From Lentisphaeria bacterium (lineage in GTDB: Bacteria > Verrucomicrobiota > Lentisphaeria > Oligosphaerales > Oligosphaeraceae): DNA of 27,806 nt. How positions within the stretch are numbered: position 1 is the stretch's first letter; every line of letters begins with the position of its first letter. A program made the position numbers and the translations under genes. Below are positions 8,731 through 15,565 of this stretch, in pieces. The stretch is taken from contig JAEDMH010000008.1 of assembly GCA_016303095.1 (NCBI GenBank), positions 1-27,806 on the forward strand. The letters run 5' to 3'. The notes under the pieces were generated by a model. It saw nothing but the letters and a program-made list of their open reading frames with translations. It was not told the origin of the DNA and made no database searches.

Positions 8731-11373
8731 ATGATGAAAGAACCCAAGGAAGCGCAGGCGGCCATGTCGGCGGAGGAGAAGGAGCTTCAGGAGCGCGGGA
8801 TGGTAGACGCCATCGTCGCGAAGGTGAAGGCGGCGCAGGAGATTTACGCCAACTACACCCAGGAGCAGGTGGACCGGATTTTCCAGGCGGCGGCCTTGGC
8901 GGCGAACAACATGCGGATTCCTCTGGCGCAGATGGCGGTGGAGGAGACGGGCATGGGCGTAGTGGAGGACAAGATCATCAAGAACCACTACGCGGCGGAG
9001 TACATCTGCAACAAATACCTGTCCATGAAGACCTGCGGCATCATTGAGACGGACGATGCCTTTGGGATGATCAAGGTCGCGGAGCCCCGCGGGGTCATTG
9101 CGGGGATTGTGCCCACCACCAATCCCACCAGCACGGCCATCTTCAAGTCTCTGATTTCCCTGAAGACCCGGAACGGGATTGTCTTCAGTCCCCATCCCCG
9201 GGCCAAGAAGTGCACCAACCTGGCGGCCAAGATTGTCTTGGACGCGGCGGTGGCGGCGGGGGCTCCGGCGGACATCATCGGGTGGATTGACGAGCCCACG
9301 GTGGCCATGTCGGGGTATTTGATGAGTCACAAGGACGTGGCGTTGATTTTGGCCACGGGGGGTCCTGGCATGGTGAAGGCGGCCTATTCCTCCGGCACTC
9401 CTGCGGTGGGAGTGGGTCCGGGGAACACGCCGGTGATCTTCGACGACACCTGCGACGTGGAGATGGCGGTGAGTTCCGTGCTGTTGTCCAAGACCTTTGA
9501 CAACGGGATGATCTGCGCCTCCGAGCAGTCGGTGACGGTGTTGTCCTCCATCTACGAGCAGGTGAAGAAGGAGTTCCAGAAGCGGGGCGGCTACCTGTTG
9601 AACAAGAAGGAGGCGGAGGCCGTGGGGAAGGTCATCCAGGTGGACGGAAAGATCAACGCGAAGATTGTGGGGCAGACGGCGGTGACCATCGCCCAGATGG
9701 CGGGGATCCAGGTTCCTTCCCAGACCAAGGTGCTCATCGCCGAGGTGAAGGGAGTGGGTCCCCAGGTGCCCTTCTCCCGGGAGAAGCTCTCCCCCACCCT
9801 GGCCCTTTACAAGGCGGACACCTACGAGGAGGCCATTGAGAACGCCAAGGCCCTGCTGAACTACGGAGGCCTGGGCCACACGGCCGTGTTGTACACCAAC
9901 ACCCAGAACGAGGAGCGCATCCGGGAATTCGGCCACATCATGCTGGCCAGCCGCGTCCTCATCAACACCCCCAGCTCCCAGGGCGGCATCGGCGACCTCT
10001 ACAACTTCGCCCTGAATCCCTCCCTGACCTTGGGCTGCGGCTCCTGGGGAGGCAACTACGTCTCCGAAAACGTGGGTCCCAAGAATCTTCTCAACATCAA
10101 GTCCATCGCCAAACGGAGGGAAAACATGCTCTGGTTCCGCGTCCCCCAGAAGGTCTACTTCAAATACGGATGCCTTTGCACCGCCCTGGGTGACCTGGCG
10201 GGGAAGAAGCGCGCCTTCATCGTCACCGACAAGTTCCTCTACAGCAGCGGCATTCTTGGCCCCATGCTCCAGAAGCTCACCGACATGGGCATTGCCGCCC
10301 ACGTCTTCAGCGACGTGGCTCCGGATCCCACCATCCAGCTGGCCCAGAAGGGATTGGAGCAGCTGCGCAGCTTTGACGCCGACGTGATCATCGCCGTGGG
10401 CGGCGGCTCCCCCATTGACGCCGCCAAGATCATGTGGCTGCTCTACGAGCTGCCCGAGGTGAAGTTCGAGGATGTGGCCATGCGCTTCATGGACATCCGG
10501 AAGCGCATCGTGAAGCTGCCCGAATTGGGGAAGAAGGCCATGATGGTGGCCGTGCCCACCACCAGCGGCACCGGCTCCGAGGTCACCCCCTTCGCGGTCA
10601 TCACCGACGAGGTCACCCAGCAGAAGTATCCCCTGGCCGACTACGCCCTGACCCCCAACATGGCCATCATCGACACCGAGCTGGTGATGAAGCTGCCCAA
10701 GGGGCTCACCGCCATCAGCGGCATCGACGCCCTCACCCACGCGTTGGAGGCCCGGGTCTCCTGCATGCAGAGCGACTACTGCAACGCCCTGGCCAACGAG
10801 GCCGCCGCCCTGATCTTCCGCCATCTCCCCGAGTGCTACAAGAACGGGCCCATGAACGAAATCGCCAGGGAGCACATGTTCAACGCCTCCGCCATGGCCG
10901 GCATGGCCTTCGCCAATGCCTTCCTGGGGCTCTGCCACTCCATGGCCCACAAGCTGGGCGGCATGTATCATGTGCCCCACGGACTAGCCAATGCCTTCCT
11001 CATCAGTTACATTATCCGCTACAACGCGGTGGACTGCATGACCAAGCAGGCCGCCTTCCCCCAATACCACTATCCCAACGCCAAGGCAGACTACGCCGCC
11101 GTGGCCCGCTACATCGGGCTGCAGGGCAAGGATGACGACGAGCTGGTGGACAAGCTGGTGGAGAAGGTGGAGGAGCTGAAGGCCGCCCTGGACATCCCCA
11201 AGGCCATGAAGCCCTGGTTCGATGCCAAGGGCATCACCGAGGAGACCTTCCTGAAGCAGTTGGACGAGCTTTGCGTGAAGGCCTACGACGACCAGTGCAC
11301 CGGCGCCAACCCCAGATACCCCCTGATCTCCGAGATCAAGGAGCTCTATCTGGCGGCCTACTACGGGAAGTAA
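8731..11373 (+). CDS. adhE: Bifunctional acetaldehyde-CoA/alcohol dehydrogenase AdhE
   Basis: Reduces acetyl-CoA to acetaldehyde and then ethanol with two NADH, the main ethanol-forming fermentation enzyme; it usually assembles into cytoplasmic filaments (spirosomes). The 880-residue length is standard. N-terminal CoA-acylating aldehyde dehydrogenase domain (about 15-450) with catalytic Cys262 in NGMICASEQS. C-terminal iron alcohol dehydrogenase domain (about 465-880) with AVGGGSPIDAAK (555-565), PTTSGTGSEVTPF, and metal ligands Asp666, His670, His736 and His750, matching the E. coli AdhE ligand set. Start ATG 8731 has AGGAGA closely upstream. Odd: alanine codons are mostly GCG in the first third and nearly all GCC from about 9800 onward, before the domain boundary. 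It heads the plus-strand redox cluster, but a terminator-like hairpin follows it. Confidence 0.97.
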   Translation: MMKEPKEAQAAMSAEEKELQERGMVDAIVAKVKAAQEIYANYTQEQVDRIFQAAALAANNMRIPLAQMAVEETGMGVVEDKIIKNHYAAEYICNKYLSMKTCGIIETDDAFGMIKVAEPRGVIAGIVPTTNPTSTAIFKSLISLKTRNGIVFSPHPRAKKCTNLAAKIVLDAAVAAGAPADIIGWIDEPTVAMSGYLMSHKDVALILATGGPGMVKAAYSSGTPAVGVGPGNTPVIFDDTCDVEMAVSSVLLSKTFDNGMICASEQSVTVLSSIYEQVKKEFQKRGGYLLNKKEAEAVGKVIQVDGKINAKIVGQTAVTIAQMAGIQVPSQTKVLIAEVKGVGPQVPFSREKLSPTLALYKADTYEEAIENAKALLNYGGLGHTAVLYTNTQNEERIREFGHIMLASRVLINTPSSQGGIGDLYNFALNPSLTLGCGSWGGNYVSENVGPKNLLNIKSIAKRRENMLWFRVPQKVYFKYGCLCTALGDLAGKKRAFIVTDKFLYSSGILGPMLQKLTDMGIAAHVFSDVAPDPTIQLAQKGLEQLRSFDADVIIAVGGGSPIDAAKIMWLLYELPEVKFEDVAMRFMDIRKRIVKLPELGKKAMMVAVPTTSGTGSEVTPFAVITDEVTQQKYPLADYALTPNMAIIDTELVMKLPKGLTAISGIDALTHALEARVSCMQSDYCNALANEAAALIFRHLPECYKNGPMNEIAREHMFNASAMAGMAFANAFLGLCHSMAHKLGGMYHVPHGLANAFLISYIIRYNAVDCMTKQAAFPQYHYPNAKADYAAVARYIGLQGKDDDELVDKLVEKVEELKAALDIPKAMKPWFDAKGITEETFLKQLDELCVKAYDDQCTGANPRYPLISEIKELYLAAYYGK

Positions 11374-11414
11374 TTTCCCAGACGCCATCATGACGGCGCG
11401 CCCTTTCCCGGGGC

Positions 11415-11473
11415 GCCGGCCCTCTCCCCCCTGCCCCTCTTCCCGGCGGGAGGGAGGGAAGCCGGCTCTTTTT
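11415..11473 (+). terminator. Possible internal terminator between adhE and the Rex-like gene
   Basis: GCCGGC (11415-11420) pairs with GCCGGC (11461-11466); the interior pyrimidine-rich (CCCTCTCCC) and purine-rich (GGGAGGGAGGG) stretches can pair imperfectly, and TCTTTTT follows. It is a long, imperfect stem, so partial termination or readthrough is likely, which would make adhE more abundant than the downstream genes. Confidence 0.45.
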
Positions 11474-11515
11474 CGGAGGAGGGGTGCGTTCATTTTCAAA
11501 GGAGTGCGAGAGACC

Positions 11516-11926
11516 ATGGAGATTCTGAAGAAAATTTCCCAGGCGAGAAAGGATCGGTGGGAGGAGTGTGGCAAGGCGGAGGATGTGGTGTTTGTGGGCT
11601 CCGGCCTGATGGCGGAGCTGCTTCTGAAGCGTCCCGGCTTTGCCGGCCCCGCCGCCCATGTCCTGGCCGCCTTCTTCGACAAGCCTCTCCAATCCCCCTG
11701 CTTCGAGGTCTTCGAGCAGGACAAGCTCCAGAACCTGATTCCCCGGCTGGATGTGCGCACCGCCATCCTCTGCGTCCCCCACCGCCAAGCCGCCCAGACC
11801 GCCGACCTCCTGGAGCGCTGCGGCATCACCCGCATCCTCAATTGGAGCGGCGCGGATCTCATGCCCCGCCCCCATCTGGCCATCCTGAACGAGGAGCCCC
11901 CTGCCGAGGAAGAGGCGAAAGCATAG
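11516..11926 (+). CDS. Rex-like NAD(H)-binding domain protein lacking the DNA-binding domain
   Basis: 136 residues that read like the C-terminal Rossmann (CoA-binding/NADH-sensing) half of the redox repressor Rex: VVFVGSGLMAELLLKRPGF (24-42) matches the Rex nucleotide loop and following helix, HVLAAFFDKP (48-57) the beta-2 region, TAILCVPHRQAAQTADLL (82-99) and GITRILNW (103-110) the conserved VPxxxAQxxADxLxxxGIxxILNF block. Rex normally has about 80 more N-terminal residues forming a winged helix; here only about 23 polar residues precede the Rossmann fold and the upstream frame has no helix-turn-helix. It therefore probably senses NADH/NAD+ or acts through a partner rather than by binding DNA. 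The acidic C-terminus (EEPPAEEEAK) is also unlike the Rex swapped helix. Start ATG has AAAGGAG about 12 nt upstream. It lies 30 nt before a thioredoxin-like ferredoxin gene in the sensory hydrogenase cluster. Confidence 0.8.
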   Translation: MEILKKISQARKDRWEECGKAEDVVFVGSGLMAELLLKRPGFAGPAAHVLAAFFDKPLQSPCFEVFEQDKLQNLIPRLDVRTAILCVPHRQAAQTADLLERCGITRILNWSGADLMPRPHLAILNEEPPAEEEAKA

Positions 11927-11956
11927 TCCCCCTCAGCACCAGAAGAGGCAACATCC

Positions 11957-12211
11957 ATGGGCAAGATCAAAATGGTCATCTGCATCGGCAGCTCCTGTTT
12001 CGCCCGGGGGAACGCCGAAAATGTAAAAATCACCGAGGAATTCCTGGCCCGCCGAGGGCTTTCGGACGAAGTGGACATTGACCTGTCGGGGGGCCTTTGC
12101 ACCGGCAACTGCGCGGACGGCCCCATTGTCATCGTGAACGACAAGGTCTACCGCCATGTGGAGAACGGGGTCATGCGGGACATCCTCAATCAATATTTCC
12201 CGGCCCCTTGA
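11957..12211 (+). CDS. Thioredoxin-like [2Fe-2S] ferredoxin (NuoE/HydC-like), 84 aa
   Basis: Small electron carrier of the thioredoxin-fold [2Fe-2S] type, related to the C-terminal domain of NuoE/HndA/HydC. The four cluster ligands are visible as Cys9-x4-Cys14 and Cys48-x3-Cys52 (SGGLCTGNC), the spacing typical of this family. It could pass electrons to or from the hydrogenases in this cluster. AAGAGG lies about 8 nt before the ATG. It is followed by a strong hairpin terminator, so its transcript (with the Rex-like gene) is probably partly separated from that of the sensory hydrogenase. Confidence 0.88.
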   Translation: MGKIKMVICIGSSCFARGNAENVKITEEFLARRGLSDEVDIDLSGGLCTGNCADGPIVIVNDKVYRHVENGVMRDILNQYFPAP

Positions 12212-12218
12212 CCATGAC

Positions 12219-12258
12219 GCCGCCGGGGGAGAGCCCCTCTTCCCCCGGCGGCTTTTTT
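12219..12258 (+). terminator. Strong intrinsic terminator inside the hydrogenase cluster
   Basis: Perfect 12-bp stem GCCGCCGGGGGA (12219-12230) / TCCCCCGGCGGC (12241-12252), a 10-base loop in which GAG and CTC can also pair, then six T (12253-12258). It sits between the first thioredoxin-like ferredoxin and hydS. Continued expression of hydS needs readthrough or a promoter in the 79 nt that follow; I see no convincing promoter there. Confidence 0.9.
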
Positions 12259-12337
12259 CCGCCCGGAGAAGGGGACACCTAACCTCTTCCCCCCGACTCC
12301 CGACAGCCTTCCCCCCTTTTTCCTTCCCTTTTTCCCG

Positions 12338-14029
12338 ATGTTCGAGCCGGTTTACACCATTGAAAACGAGTGTCAGGACTGCTACAAATGCGTCCGGCAC
12401 TGTCCCTGCAAGGCCATCCGCATCGTCAACGGAAAGGCGTCGGTCATTCCGGAAAGCTGCGTCGCCTGCGGAGAGTGCGTGAAGGTCTGCCCATCCCACG
12501 CCAAGAAAATCCGCTCCGACTTGGCCCGCCTGAAGCAGTTGCTCTCCTCCGGCGTCCCCCTCCACGCCTCCATCGCCCCCAGCTTCCCCGCCTATTTCCC
12601 CGGCATCCGCCTGGGACAGATCGCCGCCGCCCTCCGGAAGCTGGGCTTCCAAGGCGTCAGCGAAACCGCCCTGGGGGCCCAGGCCGTCAGCCGAAAGACC
12701 GGAGAGTTTCTCGCCGCCACCGACCTGCCCCTGGTGATCTCCAGCGCCTGCCCCGCCTGCGTGGACTACATCCGGAAATACCATCCCGACTACACTCGGA
12801 ACATTGTCCCCGTGTATTCCCCCATCCTGGCCCACTGCCGCATTTTGAAGGACACCTACGGAGAGGAGACCAAGGTGATCTTCTTTGGCCCCTGCGCCGC
12901 CAAGAAGAACGAGGCGGACTCTCATCCGGATCTGCTGGCCCTGGCCGTCACCTTCGCCACCCTGGACGCCCTGCTTCAGGAGAAGGACATTCACCTCATC
13001 GAGGAGGAGGAGGCCTCCCTGGAGATGCCCTCCGCCGAGGAGGGGCGCTTCTACTCCGTGGAGGGCGGCATGAACGACACCCTGCGGGACGGAGGGAAGG
13101 ATGTGCGCTACCTGGCCGTCTCCGGCCTCCAGAATTTGGATCGGATGCTCACCTTCTACTACGGCGGCCAGGGAGGCCGCAAGATCTTCCTGGAGGCGTT
13201 GGCCTGCCCCGGGGGCTGTGTCAACGGCCCGGTGATTCCCCAGGGCTTCGGCGGCTTGGAAGCCATTGCCGAGACGGAGAAGATCAGCGCCCTGCAGAAC
13301 TCCGCCCAGCGTCCCGTCCAGAAGCGCATTGAAGAGACCCCTGCCCCTGCGCCCCTGCCCGTCCAGGAGCCCACGGAGAAGGAGATTGCCCAGGCCCTGG
13401 CCCGGGTGGGCAAATTCAGCCGGAAGGACGAGTTGAACTGCGGCGCCTGCGGCTACAGCACCTGCCGGGAGTTCGCCAAGGCTCTCCTGGAGAACAAGGC
13501 GGAGGACGCCATGTGCCACACCTACCTGCGGCGCAACTTCCAGCGCACCAGCAACGCCCTCATCCGCTTCATCCCCGCCGCCGTGGTCCTGGTGGATGAA
13601 TCCCTCAACATCTGCGAATGCAACCGGAACTTCGCCCAGATGGTGGAGATGACCGATGTCTTCGACGCCCTGGGCAACCTGAACACCATTCCCGTGGCCT
13701 CCACCCTCCCCGACTTCACCGAGCTCTTCGAGAGCGTGGTGGAAAATGGGGGGGAGATTGAGAAGTTCAACCAGAAGTTCAAGGATCGGATCATCAACAT
13801 CAGCGTCTTCACCATCGCCCAGGGAAAGTCCGCCGGCGCCGTCATCCAGGACATCACCAAGAACGAGCTCCAGCGGGAGCAGATCGCCGAGAAGGCCCGG
13901 GAAGTCATCCGGAAGAACGTGTTCACCGTCCAGCAGGTGGCCCGCCTCTTCGGCGAGCATGTGGCCGACACCGAAATCCTGCTGAACGAGATTGCCGGCA
14001 GCTACGAAAGCCATGGAGTGAACAAATGA
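12338..14029 (+). CDS. hydS: Sensory [FeFe] hydrogenase with PAS domain (group C, HydS-like)
   Basis: Predicted H2 or redox sensor rather than a bulk catalyst. Order of domains in 563 residues: two [4Fe-4S] sites (Cys12/15/18/22 and Cys41/44/47/51), the H-cluster domain (about 75-305), an extra [4Fe-4S] domain CGACGYSTC...C (Cys368/371/376/393), then a PAS domain (about 405-505) and a C-terminal helical tail. H-cluster ligands are Cys138 (L1, SSACPACV), Cys186 (L2, FFGPCAAKKNE), Cys290 and Cys294 (L3, ACPGGCVNG). The residue before Cys138, normally the proton-relay cysteine of TSCCP, is Ala137. That swap, the PAS domain and the phosphatase neighbour are hallmarks of group C sensory hydrogenases such as Thermotoga maritima HydS. 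Start fits the family N-terminus (YTIENECQDCYKC) but lacks a Shine-Dalgarno. Its stop overlaps the next start (ATGA), so the two are translationally coupled. Confidence 0.93.
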   Translation: MFEPVYTIENECQDCYKCVRHCPCKAIRIVNGKASVIPESCVACGECVKVCPSHAKKIRSDLARLKQLLSSGVPLHASIAPSFPAYFPGIRLGQIAAALRKLGFQGVSETALGAQAVSRKTGEFLAATDLPLVISSACPACVDYIRKYHPDYTRNIVPVYSPILAHCRILKDTYGEETKVIFFGPCAAKKNEADSHPDLLALAVTFATLDALLQEKDIHLIEEEEASLEMPSAEEGRFYSVEGGMNDTLRDGGKDVRYLAVSGLQNLDRMLTFYYGGQGGRKIFLEALACPGGCVNGPVIPQGFGGLEAIAETEKISALQNSAQRPVQKRIEETPAPAPLPVQEPTEKEIAQALARVGKFSRKDELNCGACGYSTCREFAKALLENKAEDAMCHTYLRRNFQRTSNALIRFIPAAVVLVDESLNICECNRNFAQMVEMTDVFDALGNLNTIPVASTLPDFTELFESVVENGGEIEKFNQKFKDRIINISVFTIAQGKSAGAVIQDITKNELQREQIAEKAREVIRKNVFTVQQVARLFGEHVADTEILLNEIAGSYESHGVNK

Positions 14030-15213
14030 ACTCCACCGTCTTCGTGGAAATGGAGTCCTTCCAGTTCACCAAGACTGGACAGGCCGCCTGCGGGGATGAC
14101 CTGCAAATCAAGGTGCTGAAGAACGAGAACCGCTATTTGGCGGTGCTCTCCGACGGACTGGGAAGCGGGGTCAAGGCCAATGTGCTGGCCAACATGACCA
14201 CCACCATGGCCCTCCGCTTCCTCCAGTCTAACATGGACACCCTTCAGTCTGTGGAGACCATCATGGACTCCCTGCCGGTCTGCGAGGTGCGGAAGATCAG
14301 CTACGCCACCTTCTCCATGGTGGACATTCGTCTGGGCGGAGTGACCCGGGTGGTGGAGATGGGCAATCCCCAATACATCCAGCTGCGGGGAGACCAGGAA
14401 GTTCCCCCTGTGCGTCACGAGACCATTGTCTCCAAGCACTGGCCGGATCGCCAGGTGGAGTGTTACGATCTGAAGATGGAGCCGGGGGATCGTCTCATTG
14501 TGGCCTCGGACGGGGTGACCCAGTCTGGCCTGGGGGAGGGTTCCCAATACAAGTTTGGCTGGCGGCGCTGCGGCGAGCTGGCCTTCGCCCAGGAGCGCGT
14601 CCGGGGAAATCCGGAGATCTCCTCCTATGCCCTGGCCCGCTCCATCGCCTACCAGGCCTACGCCATCTCCAAGAACACCTGCAAGGATGACATCACCTGC
14701 CTGGTGGTCTACATGCGCACCCCCCGGGTCATGCGGCTCCTCACCGGCCCGCCCTACTACAAGGAGCACGACCGGGAATACGCCCTGAAGGCCGATCTGG
14801 GAGAAGAGCATACCATTGTCTGCGGCGGCACCACCGCCACCATCTTGGAGCGGATTCTGGGCAAGCGGGTGGAGATCGACATCTCCCATCTGAAGCCCGG
14901 GGACAAGCTGCCCCCCGCCGGCAAGATTCCCGGCGTCGCCCTGGTGACCGAGGGCATCCTTACCTTGACCCGGGTGTGCATCGCCCTGGAACAGGACGAG
15001 GACCTCTCCCAGGTGCCCACGCCCGTGCGGCGGATTATCGACATGATGATGCAGCACGACCGCATTGAGTTCGTGGTGGGCACCAAGGTGAACGAGGCCC
15101 ACCAGGATCCCACCCTGCCCCAGGATCTGGAATTGCGGCGGGGCGTCATCCGCCGCATCTCGGACGCTCTCACCCGAAAATACCGGAAAGAAATCGAAGT
15201 CAGCTTCTTCTAG
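14026..15213 (+). CDS. SpoIIE/PP2C-type serine/threonine phosphatase, partner of HydS
   Basis: Predicted metal-dependent protein phosphatase, cytoplasmic, relaying a signal from the coupled HydS sensor. The N-terminal domain (1-235) has the metal-binding acidic residues of the PP2C/SpoIIE fold: CGDD (22-25), LSDGLGSG (41-48), ASDGV (160-164) and the final KDDIT (220-224). SpoIIE-type features such as the absence of kinase or membrane segments fit. The C-terminal 150 residues (240-395) form a separate alpha/beta region (VCGGTTATILERILGKRVE...) I cannot name; it recurs, as I recall, in phosphatases next to sensory hydrogenases, but that needs a search. Start overlaps the hydS stop by four bases (ATGA). 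The target phosphoprotein (an anti-anti-sigma-like or other protein) is not encoded in view. Confidence 0.87.
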   Translation: MNSTVFVEMESFQFTKTGQAACGDDLQIKVLKNENRYLAVLSDGLGSGVKANVLANMTTTMALRFLQSNMDTLQSVETIMDSLPVCEVRKISYATFSMVDIRLGGVTRVVEMGNPQYIQLRGDQEVPPVRHETIVSKHWPDRQVECYDLKMEPGDRLIVASDGVTQSGLGEGSQYKFGWRRCGELAFAQERVRGNPEISSYALARSIAYQAYAISKNTCKDDITCLVVYMRTPRVMRLLTGPPYYKEHDREYALKADLGEEHTIVCGGTTATILERILGKRVEIDISHLKPGDKLPPAGKIPGVALVTEGILTLTRVCIALEQDEDLSQVPTPVRRIIDMMMQHDRIEFVVGTKVNEAHQDPTLPQDLELRRGVIRRISDALTRKYRKEIEVSFF

Positions 15214-15265
15214 CCCCTCCGGCTCCCCTCCCCCCACGCAACCCTCAACCCAAGGATTCCCTTCC

Positions 15266-15526
15266 ATGAAAAAACTGCAACTGGAAATCTGCTGCGGAAC
15301 CACCTGCTTCATGCTGGGAGCAGACAAGCTGCTCAACATTGAGAACGAGATGCCCAGCGAACTGCGGAGCCGGGCGGACATCCGCGCCATGCCCTGCCTG
15401 GGCCTGTGCAACGACACCAAGCTGGCCGGCGCCCCCTATGTGAAGCTCAACGGGGAAATCATCGAGAAGGCCACCCCCGAGAAGATCTACGAGAAGATGC
15501 GGGCCCTCATCGCCGCCTGGGAATAA
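15266..15526 (+). CDS. Second thioredoxin-like [2Fe-2S] ferredoxin, 86 aa
   Basis: Small thioredoxin-fold electron carrier. Ligand pattern Cys9/Cys10-x-Cys14 (EICCGTTC, CxxxxC counted from Cys9) and Cys44-x3-Cys48 (PCLGLC). It differs clearly from the first copy (84 aa) in sequence, carrying one extra cysteine next to the first ligand. AAGGA is about 9 nt before the ATG. It lies 39 nt before the catalytic hydrogenase gene, so it may be that enzyme's redox partner; which of the two small proteins serves HydS and which the other hydrogenase is open. Confidence 0.87.
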   Translation: MKKLQLEICCGTTCFMLGADKLLNIENEMPSELRSRADIRAMPCLGLCNDTKLAGAPYVKLNGEIIEKATPEKIYEKMRALIAAWE

Positions 15527-15565
15527 TCTCCCGAGGACATCCCAGACCAGGAGGATTCACGACCT

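Noticed and set aside
8707..10980. 757-codon minus-strand open frame opposite adhE
   Set aside because: Antisense shadow; adhE has all catalytic motifs in the sense frame.
11933..14014. 693-codon minus-strand frame opposite hydS
   Set aside because: Antisense shadow with no recognisable motif; hydS motifs are intact on the plus strand.
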